From Flavobacterium aestivum (lineage in GTDB: Bacteria; Bacteroidota; Bacteroidia; Flavobacteriales; Flavobacteriaceae), in the NCBI RefSeq assembly GCF_026870175.2, contig NZ_CP113977.2, forward strand, positions 620,001-684,000: a DNA stretch of 64,000 nucleotides. The letters are read 5' to 3'. Of this stretch, positions 35,901-43,806 are shown piece after piece. The position numbers and the translations under genes were made by a program. Every line of letters begins with the position of its first letter. Position 1 is the first letter of the stretch. The notes under the pieces were generated by a model. The model saw nothing but the letters and a program-made list of their open reading frames with translations, made no database searches and was not told where the DNA came from.

Positions 35901-36344
35901 ATGAACAGAAAAGAATTTTTAAAAACATGCGGATTCAGTTACTTAGCGGGAATAACTGGTGTCTCATTATTAGAAAGTTGCAGTTCATCATTAGCAATGT
36001 CAAAAGAGATAGTTGGTTCTGATATACTATTGCCAATAGCTGATTTTGAAATAAAATATAATGGAAAAACTAAATATAAAAAATACATTATAATACAAAA
36101 CGAGCTATTAAAATTTCCTATTTGTGTTTATCGATTTGACACTGAAAATTATACTGCTTTATTAATGGAATGTACCCACCAAGGAGCCGAATTACAAGTA
36201 TATGGAGACAAGCTTCAATGCTCTGCTCACGGAAGTGAGTTTAACAATAAAGGCCTTGTTGAAGATGGTCCTGCAACAACTCATTTGAGAAATTTTCCGA
36301 TACTGATTGAAAACAACATCCTAAAAATATCATTAAAAAAATGA
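35901..36344 (+). CDS. Exported Rieske [2Fe-2S] protein
   Basis: A 147-residue protein with a short Rieske domain: CTH (about residue 91) and CSAH (about 107) supply the two Cys and two His ligands. The N-terminus MNRKEFLKTCGFSYL resembles a twin-arginine signal with RK, followed by a lipobox-like LLESC, so export in folded form with the cluster is likely. It is much shorter than Rieske subunits of bc complexes. It is cotranscribed with the di-haem protein, which it may reduce or oxidise. Its stop overlaps the porin start by four bases. Confidence 0.9.
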   Translation: MNRKEFLKTCGFSYLAGITGVSLLESCSSSLAMSKEIVGSDILLPIADFEIKYNGKTKYKKYIIIQNELLKFPICVYRFDTENYTALLMECTHQGAELQVYGDKLQCSAHGSEFNNKGLVEDGPATTHLRNFPILIENNILKISLKK

Positions 36345-37573
36345 TTTCAAAAAAAATAAAAATCACAACTGTCCTCTTATTAATACTCTCAGCAGCACAA
36401 GCCCAAATTGATGAAAGTCTTTTAAAAAGAGTCAAAAAAGATAGCACAAAACAATCTCTGAACATGGACGCAATCTACAATAGACCGTCTATGAAGCTAG
36501 GAAAAACACCTTTGGCAATTGGTGGTTATCTTGAAGCCAATTGGCAACAAATTGAAACTGATGGAATATCCGAAGGGCAACAATTTCAAGCAAGAAGATT
36601 GTCTATATTCATGTCTGCAACCATAAGTGAACGAGTTAAGTTTTTAAGCGAAATTGAATTTGAAGACGGAGGAAAAGAAATCGGTATTGAATTTGCCGCT
36701 ATAGATGTAGAATTTACACCTCTCGCAAATTTTAGAGCTGGGATAATACTAAATCCAATAGGTGCATTCAATCAGAACCATGACGGTCCAAAATGGGAAT
36801 TTACAGATAGACCCGTATCGGCAACGCAAATGCTTCCGGCTACATTTTCTAATGCTGGAGCAGGCATATTTGGAAAAAAGTATGTTAACGACTGGATGTT
36901 TGGTTATGAGGCATACCTTTCAGGAAATTTTGATAACTCCATAATTGATAATCCAGAAAACAAAACGTTCTTACCAGCTGCTAAACTCAATCCAGAACGC
37001 TTCGAAGAAATAAATAGTGGAATTCCTCTATTTACAGGAAAACTGGCAGTCGGAAATAAGAAAATAGGAGAATTAGGGATTTCTTATATGAATGGAGTTT
37101 ACAACAAATTTCAAGATGACGGGATAACTCTGGATAAAAAAAGGAGAGTAAAAGTTTTTGCTTTAGACTTTAATACCACAATACCTAAAACCAAAACCTT
37201 CATAACAACGGAATGGGCTTGGATTTCGGTTGATGTACCAGAAACGTATTCTCAGCAATATGGCAATAAACAATATGGAGGATTTATGGATATTGTTCAA
37301 CCTATTCTAAAAAGACCAATGCTAGGATGGAAAAATGCGAGTCTTAACATTGCTTGTAGATTGGAATATGTAGATTGGAATGTCGGTACATTTAATGAAA
37401 CAGGAGGAAACATTTCCGAAGATTTTTGGGGCATTACACCTGCAATAAGTTTTAGACCTACTTCAGAAACCGTTATTAGATTCAATTATTTGTATCAAAA
37501 GAAAACGGACATCTTGGGTAATACTCCATCAACTACTACAGGTTTCAACCTTGGGATTTCGAGTTATTTTTAA
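36341..37573 (+). CDS. Outer-membrane porin of the OprO/OprP type
   Basis: A 410-residue protein with a signal peptide (about residues 1-21, ending AQAQ) and a long run of alternating amphipathic strands ending in an aromatic residue (NLGISSYF), as expected for a 16-strand barrel. Family words include IGGYLEANWQ, FQARRLSIFMSATISERVKFLSEIEFE and FNYLYQKK. It starts within the last four bases of the Rieske gene, so it is translationally coupled to it. The cargo is unknown; in this context a metal or metal complex is possible. Confidence 0.82.
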   Translation: MISKKIKITTVLLLILSAAQAQIDESLLKRVKKDSTKQSLNMDAIYNRPSMKLGKTPLAIGGYLEANWQQIETDGISEGQQFQARRLSIFMSATISERVKFLSEIEFEDGGKEIGIEFAAIDVEFTPLANFRAGIILNPIGAFNQNHDGPKWEFTDRPVSATQMLPATFSNAGAGIFGKKYVNDWMFGYEAYLSGNFDNSIIDNPENKTFLPAAKLNPERFEEINSGIPLFTGKLAVGNKKIGELGISYMNGVYNKFQDDGITLDKKRRVKVFALDFNTTIPKTKTFITTEWAWISVDVPETYSQQYGNKQYGGFMDIVQPILKRPMLGWKNASLNIACRLEYVDWNVGTFNETGGNISEDFWGITPAISFRPTSETVIRFNYLYQKKTDILGNTPSTTTGFNLGISSYF

Positions 37574-37815
37574 CGTTTTCATCACAAGAATCAGAGATCA
37601 ATTTTTTATATAAATCATATCACGACAAAACATAGTGTTTATATTACATTTTAACTGATGTCTGATTGGCGACTATACTAACTGTTTACAAATGATACTT
37701 TCTAAAAAAATTGAAAATAAATGTATTGTTCAAAATTATTTTAGAAGTAAAGCAATAGCAATCAAACTATAACAAAACTTTATACTTCAAATTAAGTTCT
37801 TGCAACTAAACTTTG

Positions 37816-37823
37816 TAACTTTG
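37816..37823 (+). promoter_or_regulatory. Bacilliredoxin gene promoter, -7 box TAACTTTG
   Basis: TAACTTTG matches TAnnTTTG and lies 31 bases before the ATG at 37855. Confidence 0.6.
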
Positions 37824-37854
37824 CAGCTCAAAAGTTAAACTTAAAATAAAAAAT

Positions 37855-38265
37855 ATGTATCCAGAAGAAATGGTAAAACCTATGCAGGCTGAATTAACAA
37901 CTGCAGGTTTTCAAGATTTACATACTGTAGAGGCTGTAGAAAATGCAATAAAATCAGCAGGAACAACACTTGTAGTAGTAAACTCTGTTTGTGGTTGTGC
38001 TGCTAGAAATGCACGTCCAGGAGCAAAAATGAGTTTGGATAATGCTAAGAAACCTTCAAATCTAGTAACTGTTTTTGCAGGAGTAGACAGAGAAGCGGTT
38101 GAAGCTGCAAGAGGATTTATGTTTCCTTTTCCTCCTTCTTCACCAAGTATTGCTTTATTCAAAGACGGTGAGTTAGTTCACATGTTAGAACGTCACCACA
38201 TTGAAGGACGTCCAGCTGAAACAATAGCTGAGAACTTAAAAGATGCTTTCAACGAGTATTGCTAA
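37855..38265 (+). CDS. BrxA/BrxB family bacilliredoxin
   Basis: A 136-residue thioredoxin-fold protein with the active-site motif CGC (in VVNSVCGCAARNARPG, about residues 46-48) and FMFPFPPSSPSIALFKDG. Members remove bacillithiol from S-bacillithiolated proteins in Firmicutes; a role in Bacteroidota, some of which make bacillithiol, is likely but not shown. It is full length and monocistronic, with its own promoter and terminator. Confidence 0.92.
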   Translation: MYPEEMVKPMQAELTTAGFQDLHTVEAVENAIKSAGTTLVVVNSVCGCAARNARPGAKMSLDNAKKPSNLVTVFAGVDREAVEAARGFMFPFPPSSPSIALFKDGELVHMLERHHIEGRPAETIAENLKDAFNEYC

Positions 38266-38282
38266 GCTTTAAAACAGATTAA

Positions 38283-38322
38283 AATCAAAAAACCATCCCG
38301 AAAAGGATGGTTTTTTGATTTT
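38283..38322. terminator. Bidirectional rho-independent terminator
   Basis: AATCAAAAAACCATCC and GGATGGTTTTTTGATT arms lie between the convergent bacilliredoxin and beta-barrel genes. Confidence 0.9.
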
Positions 38323-38336
38323 AATCTTATTTTTTC

Positions 38337-38954
38337 TTATTTCAAATTAAATCCAATTACGGCACCTAAACCAAATTGATAAGAAACTGCATAATCCTGT
38401 ACGGCATAAGGTCCCCAGTAACCCCAATAGGTATCTGTACCTGCAGCAGCCCAAGTCGAAATAAGATTTGCTTGAAGGCTTACAGAAACACTAGAGTGCG
38501 TTTTGATTTTAACCCCCCCTTTGAGTTCCCATGCAAAATTAGTGTCGCTTCCTCCATATGGTCCCTCAGTAATAGCCATACCAAGTCCACCTCCTAAATA
38601 AGGAACTGCATTGCTTCCGCTATCAAAATAATGATTACCACCTATTAAGATATAATTGAATGCCCCGTTACCATTTTTATCATTGTATCCAGCTATATTA
38701 TTAGGGACATCAATATCCATAGAAGTATCTAATCTTAAATATTTAAGCTCTATAGACGAGTTTTTTTGTGGGAAAAATTCAAATCCAGCACCATATGTAA
38801 AACCATCCCCTATTTTTAAATGCCCGTAATCAAAATTTACGTTGTTAGAAAAAGTGTAGCTTCCGTGAAGGTCTAGTACAACTGATCCTCTATCTTGAGC
38901 CATCATACCTACTGAAAATAAAAATGCGATTACTAATAAACTGTACTTTTTCAT
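38337..38954 (-). CDS. OmpW-like outer-membrane beta-barrel protein
   Basis: A 205-residue protein with a signal peptide (MKKYSLLVIAFLFSVGMMAQ). The mature part alternates amphipathic strands and Gly/Asn/Asp turns (TYGAGFEFFPQKNSSIELKYLRLD; VPYLGGGLGMAIT), with the C-terminal strand AVIGFNLK. The pattern fits an eight-strand barrel of the OmpW/OMP_b-brl class. The ligand is unknown. It has a consensus promoter on its own, so it is a single-gene unit. Confidence 0.78.
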   Translation of the reverse strand: MKKYSLLVIAFLFSVGMMAQDRGSVVLDLHGSYTFSNNVNFDYGHLKIGDGFTYGAGFEFFPQKNSSIELKYLRLDTSMDIDVPNNIAGYNDKNGNGAFNYILIGGNHYFDSGSNAVPYLGGGLGMAITEGPYGGSDTNFAWELKGGVKIKTHSSVSVSLQANLISTWAAAGTDTYWGYWGPYAVQDYAVSYQFGLGAVIGFNLK

Positions 38955-38980
38955 AATTTTTTCTATTTAGTTGTTTCTAA

Positions 38981-39012
38981 CAAATATAATAAAAAATTTA
39001 AAAATATTACAA
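38981..39012 (-). promoter_or_regulatory. Promoter TTG-N21-TATATTTG of the barrel gene
   Basis: On the minus strand TTG (39012-39010) and TATATTTG (38988-38981) are 21 bases apart, matching the Bacteroidota consensus. The ATG follows about 27 bases later. Confidence 0.7.
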
Positions 39013-39098
39013 AATATTTGTTAAACAGGGTTTGGTTTACAGTCGTTTATACAACAACAAAAACATTTTGTAAGAATGTCAATTTTTTAAATTCGGGG

Positions 39099-39136
39099 CA
39101 AAAAAAAGCAACTCCATTGAGTTGCTTTTTTTTGCT
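39099..39136 (-). terminator. Rho-independent terminator of scoAB
   Basis: AAAAAAAGCAACTC and GAGTTGCTTTTTTTT arms lie just beyond the scoB stop and provide a T-run on the minus strand. Confidence 0.85.
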
Positions 39137-39149
39137 GACAAATGCAGTA

Positions 39150-39809
39150 TTAGTTAATTTCCATTTCTGGAATTTCACCTTCAATTATTAAGTTGGCTTC
39201 TGTAGATGCAATAATATGTTCTACACTTACTCCTGGAGCACGTTCCAGTAGTTTAAACCCTTTTGGAGTAATTTCTAGTACTGCCAATTCAGTCACTACT
39301 TTTTTAACGCAACCCACACCTGTTAATGGTAAAGTACATTTTTTTAATATTTTTGATTCTCCGGCTTTATTAACATGCATCATCGCCACTATAATATTCT
39401 CGGCCGAAGCTACAAGATCCATCGCACCTCCCATTCCTTTAACCATTTTTCCAGGAATCTTCCAGTTGGCAATATCTCCATTTTCTGAAACTTCCATAGC
39501 ACCAAGGATCGTTAGATCTACATGCTGCCCACGAATCATTCCAAAACTAGTTGCGGAATCAAAAAAAGAAGCTCCCGGTAAAGTTGTTATGGTTTGCTTT
39601 CCCGCATTAATAATATCTGCATCTTCATCACCTTCGAAAGGGAAAGGTCCCATGCCCAGAACACCATTTTCGCTTTGAAATTCGACGTCAATTCCTTTAG
39701 GGATATAGTTGGCCACCAAAGTAGGTATTCCGATGCCTAAATTGACGAAATAACGATCTTTCAATTCTTTCGCAATTCGTTTTGCGATTCCTATTTTATC
39801 TAATGCCAT
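39150..39809 (-). CDS. scoB: 3-oxoacid CoA-transferase subunit B
   Basis: A 219-residue cytosolic subunit of succinyl-CoA:3-oxoacid (acetoacetate) CoA-transferase. The catalytic Glu lies in QSENGVLGMGPFP (the SENG motif, about residue 51), preceded by NLGIGIPTLVANYIP. With subunit A it moves CoA between succinate or acetate and acetoacetate, feeding ketone-body and short-chain acid breakdown. It follows subunit A on the same strand after 98 bases. Confidence 0.94.
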   Translation of the reverse strand: MALDKIGIAKRIAKELKDRYFVNLGIGIPTLVANYIPKGIDVEFQSENGVLGMGPFPFEGDEDADIINAGKQTITTLPGASFFDSATSFGMIRGQHVDLTILGAMEVSENGDIANWKIPGKMVKGMGGAMDLVASAENIIVAMMHVNKAGESKILKKCTLPLTGVGCVKKVVTELAVLEITPKGFKLLERAPGVSVEHIIASTEANLIIEGEIPEMEIN

Positions 39810-39907
39810 GTCTCTTATGTATAAATTTAAAAAAAGAAAAAAGTAATCTACTCTTTTTTAGATTTTCCTCATTCTATTCTCTTTACTCTATTTTTGATAC
39901 TTAACTT

Positions 39908-40609
39908 CTACTCTCTTTTTCTGGTAGTGCGTTGTTCGATTCTTTTCTCATATCGTTCCCCTTGGAAGATACGTTGTACTAAAATCCCGGAAATATGAAT
40001 TTGATTAGGATCTAAGGTACCTGCCTCGACCAATTCTTCTACTTCGGCTATGGTAACTTTGGCAGCACCACACATACATGGGTTGAAGTTTCTGGCTGTT
40101 CCTTTGAAAATAAGATTTCCTGCAGTATCTCCTTTCCAAGCTTTTACAATGGCAAAATCGGCTTTGAAAGCGTGTTCCATAATGTGCATTTTACCATTAA
40201 ATTCACGAACTTCTTTGCCTTCAGCCACTTCGGTTCCATAACCTGCAGGTGTGAAAAAAGCTGGAATTCCTGCTTGTGCCGCTCGACATCTTTCTGCCAA
40301 AGTTCCTTGTGGAATAAGATCTACCTCAAGTTCCCCAGAAAGCATTTGACGCTCGAATTCTGCATTTTCACCCACGTAGGAAGAAATCATTTTTTTAATT
40401 TGCTTTTTTTGCAATAACAAACCTAGACCAAAATCATCAACTCCAGCATTGTTTGAGATGCAAGTTAAATTTGTGGTTTCTTTTTGGACCAATTCGGCAA
40501 TAGCATTTTCGGGTATGCCACACAATCCAAATCCACCAAGCATAAGGGTCATCCCGTCTTCTATTCCTTGTAATGCTTCTTGAACGGTATTTACTTTTTT
40601 GTTAATCAT
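39908..40609 (-). CDS. scoA: 3-oxoacid CoA-transferase subunit A
   Basis: A 233-residue partner of ScoB. Family motifs are [20 protein letters not shown] near the N-terminus (the GGFGxxGxP oxyanion/CoA loop), [16 protein letters not shown], and [16 protein letters not shown]. Length is normal. The 98-base gap to scoB has no terminator, so the pair is one transcript. Upstream is a 389-base region that includes a structured repeat-like element. Confidence 0.94.
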   Translation of the reverse strand: MINKKVNTVQEALQGIEDGMTLMLGGFGLCGIPENAIAELVQKETTNLTCISNNAGVDDFGLGLLLQKKQIKKMISSYVGENAEFERQMLSGELEVDLIPQGTLAERCRAAQAGIPAFFTPAGYGTEVAEGKEVREFNGKMHIMEHAFKADFAIVKAWKGDTAGNLIFKGTARNFNPCMCGAAKVTIAEVEELVEAGTLDPNQIHISGILVQRIFQGERYEKRIEQRTTRKRE

Positions 40610-40998
40610 AATAATCTTTTTATAACTATATCGATTTCGTTTTAATTTTAAAAGCTACAGAATTTTCTATTTTCTCTGAAGTATCATTATTTAATGAATT
40701 AAAAAATCAACTTCAATTGAAGAAAACGAATTTATAAAGCAAATCTAATAAAATAATCGCATTAATTTGGATTCAAAAAGCGTATTAAATTAGGATAATG
40801 TTTTTTTATAGGGATTATAAAAATAAAATAGGATAAGAAGCAGGAGTTGCGTGAGGGATAAAAACTAGCTACCAAAGTAGCGCGGATAGCCCGACACCAT
40901 AAAGAAAAGGGACCGAATCACTGGTATAGTGAATTGGTCCCTATGGTGACACGCCTTAATGTTTTTAAAAAACCCATTGTTGGCATGAAACATTTCTT
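40610..40998. other. Intergenic region of 389 bases with a structured GC-rich element
   Basis: The scoA-proximal half (40610-40835) is plain AT-rich DNA that must hold the scoA promoter, which I could not pinpoint. The PBP-proximal half (40838-40950) holds the element described separately. No coding frame is credible. Confidence 0.6.
40838..40950. repeat. Structured intergenic element with conserved GCGTGAGGGAT and GGATAGCCCGAC words
   Basis: A GC-richer island contains GCGTGAGGGAT, TAGCTACCAAAGTAGC (an inverted repeat) and GCGGATAGCCCGAC, then a large two-step hairpin: outer arms CACCAT (40895-40900) and ATGGTG (40943-40948), inner arms GGGACC-AATcACT and AGTgAATT-GGTCCC. I recall the GTGAGGGAT/GATAGCCCGAC words from flavobacterial intergenic regions but cannot check copies here. 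It lies just past the PBP1A stop, so it could terminate that operon, act as an RNA, or be a dispersed repeat. Confidence 0.55.
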
Positions 40999-43317
40999 TT
41001 ACAATGAAAATTCTTCAGTATCCTGTTCTGGAGTTGCGGTGGTATCTTTGACTACTGCTGCTCTTGGTGTGTAACAATCTACTTTGATAGAAAGATTCTT
41101 TGGTCTTTCAAAATCTTCTTTAGATACGTTCAAGGCTTTGTCATCATAGCACTTATTCATAAAATACCCCCAGATAGGTAATGCCATTGCGGCTCCTTGT
41201 CCATAAGTAAGGCTTTTAAAATGTGCCGAACGATCTTCACAACCTACCCAAACTCCTGTTACAAGGTTAGGTACCATTCCCATAAACCAACCATCTGATT
41301 GATTTTGAGAAGTTCCTGTTTTACCTGCTATTGCATTGGTAAACATATATGGATATCCTGTCCAGCGTTTGTCTCCGTTTCCTCCGTTTTGAGTTCTCAA
41401 TCTAGCTCCAGAACCAGTTTCGGTTACACCTTCTAATAATTTAATTACCGCAAATGCGATGTCTTTGTTCAAAACATCATGAGATTCTGGAATTGGTTCG
41501 TAGATTACTTCACCACTTTTGTTTTCAATTTTTGATAAAAATTGAGGCTTTGTATAAACTCCTTGGTTGGCAAATGTACTAAAAGCGGCCACCATGTCTT
41601 CTACCGTTATTTCAACCGCTCCCAAAGCAATAGAAGGCTGATTGATAATTTCTGATTTTACTCCCAATTTATGAGTTAATTCTATTACGGCTTCAGGACC
41701 TACTTTGTCTATTAATTTTGCCGAAATGGTATTTATAGATTGAGCCAAAGCTTGTTTTAAGGTCACCATTCCGCGGTATTTGTTATCCGAGTTTCTAGGT
41801 TCCCAGTCTTCAGTTACATGATGACGCCCTGTTCTAATCATAAAAGGTCCATCAAGTATAGAATCACAAGGTGACATGTTCAATTGTTCGATTGCCGTAG
41901 CATAAACAAACGGCTTAAAGGTAGAACCTACTTGTCTAGCACCTTGTCCTACGTGATCATATTGAAAATATTTGTAGTTGATCCCTCCAACCCAAACTTT
42001 TATATTACCCGTTTGTGGTTCCATGGACATTACTCCTGCTTGTAAAAAATGCTTGTAATAACGAATGGAATCCATTGGGGTCATGATGGTGTCTCTCTCA
42101 CCTTTCCAAGTGAAAACCGTCATTTTTGTTTTTTCATTGAATGATTTGATGATTTCCTCATCACTTTTCTCTTGCTCTTTCAAAGCTGCCCATCGACCAG
42201 ATGATTTCATGGCCTGATTCAAAATACGTTGCGTTTCTGCTTCAGTAATATTTACAAAAGGAGCATTTTTATTGTCTTTAGACTGTTCAAAAAATTCTTC
42301 CTGCATGTTTGCCATATGAGCAGCAACAGCTTCTTCTGCATAAGCTTGCATTCTTGAATCGATAGTCGTGTAGATTTTAAGACCGTCTTTGTAGATATCG
42401 TAATCAGATCCGTCGGGTTTTTTGTTTTCTTCTACCCATTTTTTCATGTAATCACGCAAATATTCTCTAAAGTAAGTTGCTGTTCCTTCTCTATGACTTT
42501 CTAGTTTGAAATGCAGTGTAATAGGCAAACTTTGTAATTGATGCTTTTGATCTTCAGTAATAATATTAGCTTTTTCCATTTGTGAAAGCACCACATTTCT
42601 ACGGTTTTTTACTCCAACTGGATTTTTAACTGGATTATAAAGTCCTGAATTTTTGAACATACCCACTAAAATAGCCGATTCATCTATAGTTAAATCTTTT
42701 GGCTCTTTAGAAAAATAGGTTTTTGCCGCAGAGCTAACCCCTACAGAGTAGTTCCCAAAATCATACACATTGCAATACATGGCGATGATTTCGTTTTTCG
42801 TATACTGTCTCTCTAATCGAATGGCAATAATCCATTCTTTAATTTTTTGCACAATTCGGAAAGGCAAAAACTTAGATCCTTCTCCGTGAAATAATTGCTT
42901 GGCCAATTGTTGGGTTAATGTACTTGCCCCTCCGCTTGTTCCCAAACTAGCAATGGCTCTTAGGGTTCCTCTTCCGTCAATTCCTGAGTGTTCGTAAAAA
43001 CGAGCATCCTCAGTAGCTACCAAGGCTTGAACCAAATTTTTTGGTAAATCAGAGTATTTTAATGCAGAACGATTTTGTTTGAAATATTTACCCAAAACGA
43101 CCCCGTCTGAAGAGATGATCTCCGTGGCCAAATTTGAATCCGGATTTTCTAAATCTTCAAAAGATGGCATGGATCCAAAAAGCCCCCAAGAAGCAAATAG
43201 GAAAAATAAAGCAATTATTCCCAATCCATAAAAGTAAATCTTCCAAAATTTCTTGGCATAATATTTCACATCTTTATCGATGTTTTTTGTTTGAGTGTTG
43301 TTTTTTTTAGCAGCCAT
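40999..43317 (-). CDS. mrcA: Class A penicillin-binding protein 1A
   Basis: A 772-residue inner-membrane peptidoglycan synthase. After a Lys-rich cytoplasmic start and one membrane segment (about residues 28-50) comes the GT51 glycosyltransferase domain (EDARFYEHSGIDGRGTLRA, GGASTLTQQLAKQLF) and then the transpeptidase domain with the active-site STFK (in VGSTFKPFVYATA), SIN (SxN) and KTGTS. Length is normal for PBP1A. It is the last gene of ricT-gldH-mrcA; gldH ends nine bases upstream. Confidence 0.95.
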   Translation of the reverse strand: MAAKKNNTQTKNIDKDVKYYAKKFWKIYFYGLGIIALFFLFASWGLFGSMPSFEDLENPDSNLATEIISSDGVVLGKYFKQNRSALKYSDLPKNLVQALVATEDARFYEHSGIDGRGTLRAIASLGTSGGASTLTQQLAKQLFHGEGSKFLPFRIVQKIKEWIIAIRLERQYTKNEIIAMYCNVYDFGNYSVGVSSAAKTYFSKEPKDLTIDESAILVGMFKNSGLYNPVKNPVGVKNRRNVVLSQMEKANIITEDQKHQLQSLPITLHFKLESHREGTATYFREYLRDYMKKWVEENKKPDGSDYDIYKDGLKIYTTIDSRMQAYAEEAVAAHMANMQEEFFEQSKDNKNAPFVNITEAETQRILNQAMKSSGRWAALKEQEKSDEEIIKSFNEKTKMTVFTWKGERDTIMTPMDSIRYYKHFLQAGVMSMEPQTGNIKVWVGGINYKYFQYDHVGQGARQVGSTFKPFVYATAIEQLNMSPCDSILDGPFMIRTGRHHVTEDWEPRNSDNKYRGMVTLKQALAQSINTISAKLIDKVGPEAVIELTHKLGVKSEIINQPSIALGAVEITVEDMVAAFSTFANQGVYTKPQFLSKIENKSGEVIYEPIPESHDVLNKDIAFAVIKLLEGVTETGSGARLRTQNGGNGDKRWTGYPYMFTNAIAGKTGTSQNQSDGWFMGMVPNLVTGVWVGCEDRSAHFKSLTYGQGAAMALPIWGYFMNKCYDDKALNVSKEDFERPKNLSIKVDCYTPRAAVVKDTTATPEQDTEEFSL

Positions 43318-43326
43318 AATAGTAAT

Positions 43327-43806
43327 CTATTCTTTTTTTTCTATTCTAAAACCTACTTCTGTGATTCCGTCTAAAAGGGCAACGCCTGGAACTTTTCCGG
43401 TTTCTCTCACCGCTTGTTTGATGTGCACTTTGTATTTTCCTCTAAACCTTACATTCTCTTTGTAATACAGTTTGCTCTCTTTTAGATCTGTAAATCCGTC
43501 GCCTAATAATGTCCCATCTGGATTGGCCATTTGGTATTCCAAAGTATCTACTTTTGTGTAGCCATTTGCACTTTCCAAAGATACAATTAGAAAGATATTA
43601 TTATATTTATAATTGTTGTTATCTCTCAGGTTTACGAATAAATCATACCTTTTTGTTGAGTCCAAAACGGGTAAATCAAATGTTACGATGCTATCTTTAT
43701 TCCAAGCACTACCAAGAGACTTGTACTCGTCAAAAACTCTTTTTTTATCACACGAAAAAAGGAGTACAGTTACTAAGAGGAGTAGAACACTATTCTTTAT
43801 TCTCAT
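43327..43806 (-). CDS. gldH: Gliding motility lipoprotein GldH
   Basis: A 159-residue lipoprotein with the lipobox LLFSC (Cys about residue 19). The sequence NLRDNNNYKYNNIFLIVSLE and the ending GITEVGFRIEKKE match GldH, a protein needed for gliding motility and chitin use in Flavobacterium johnsoniae through the Gld/type 9 machinery. Its start overlaps the end of ricT by 17 bases, so it is translationally coupled. It supports assignment of the organism to a gliding or type 9-secreting lineage, consistent with the sorting domain on the M1 aminopeptidase. Confidence 0.92.
   Translation of the reverse strand: MRIKNSVLLLLVTVLLFSCDKKRVFDEYKSLGSAWNKDSIVTFDLPVLDSTKRYDLFVNLRDNNNYKYNNIFLIVSLESANGYTKVDTLEYQMANPDGTLLGDGFTDLKESKLYYKENVRFRGKYKVHIKQAVRETGKVPGVALLDGITEVGFRIEKKE

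Noticed and set aside
39193..39678. 161-residue frame antisense to scoB
   Set aside because: It is a shadow of the conserved CoA-transferase subunit.
43790..43806. ricT/gldH overlap as a frameshift
   Set aside because: Both proteins are complete with proper ends; a 17-base overlap is ordinary operon packing.
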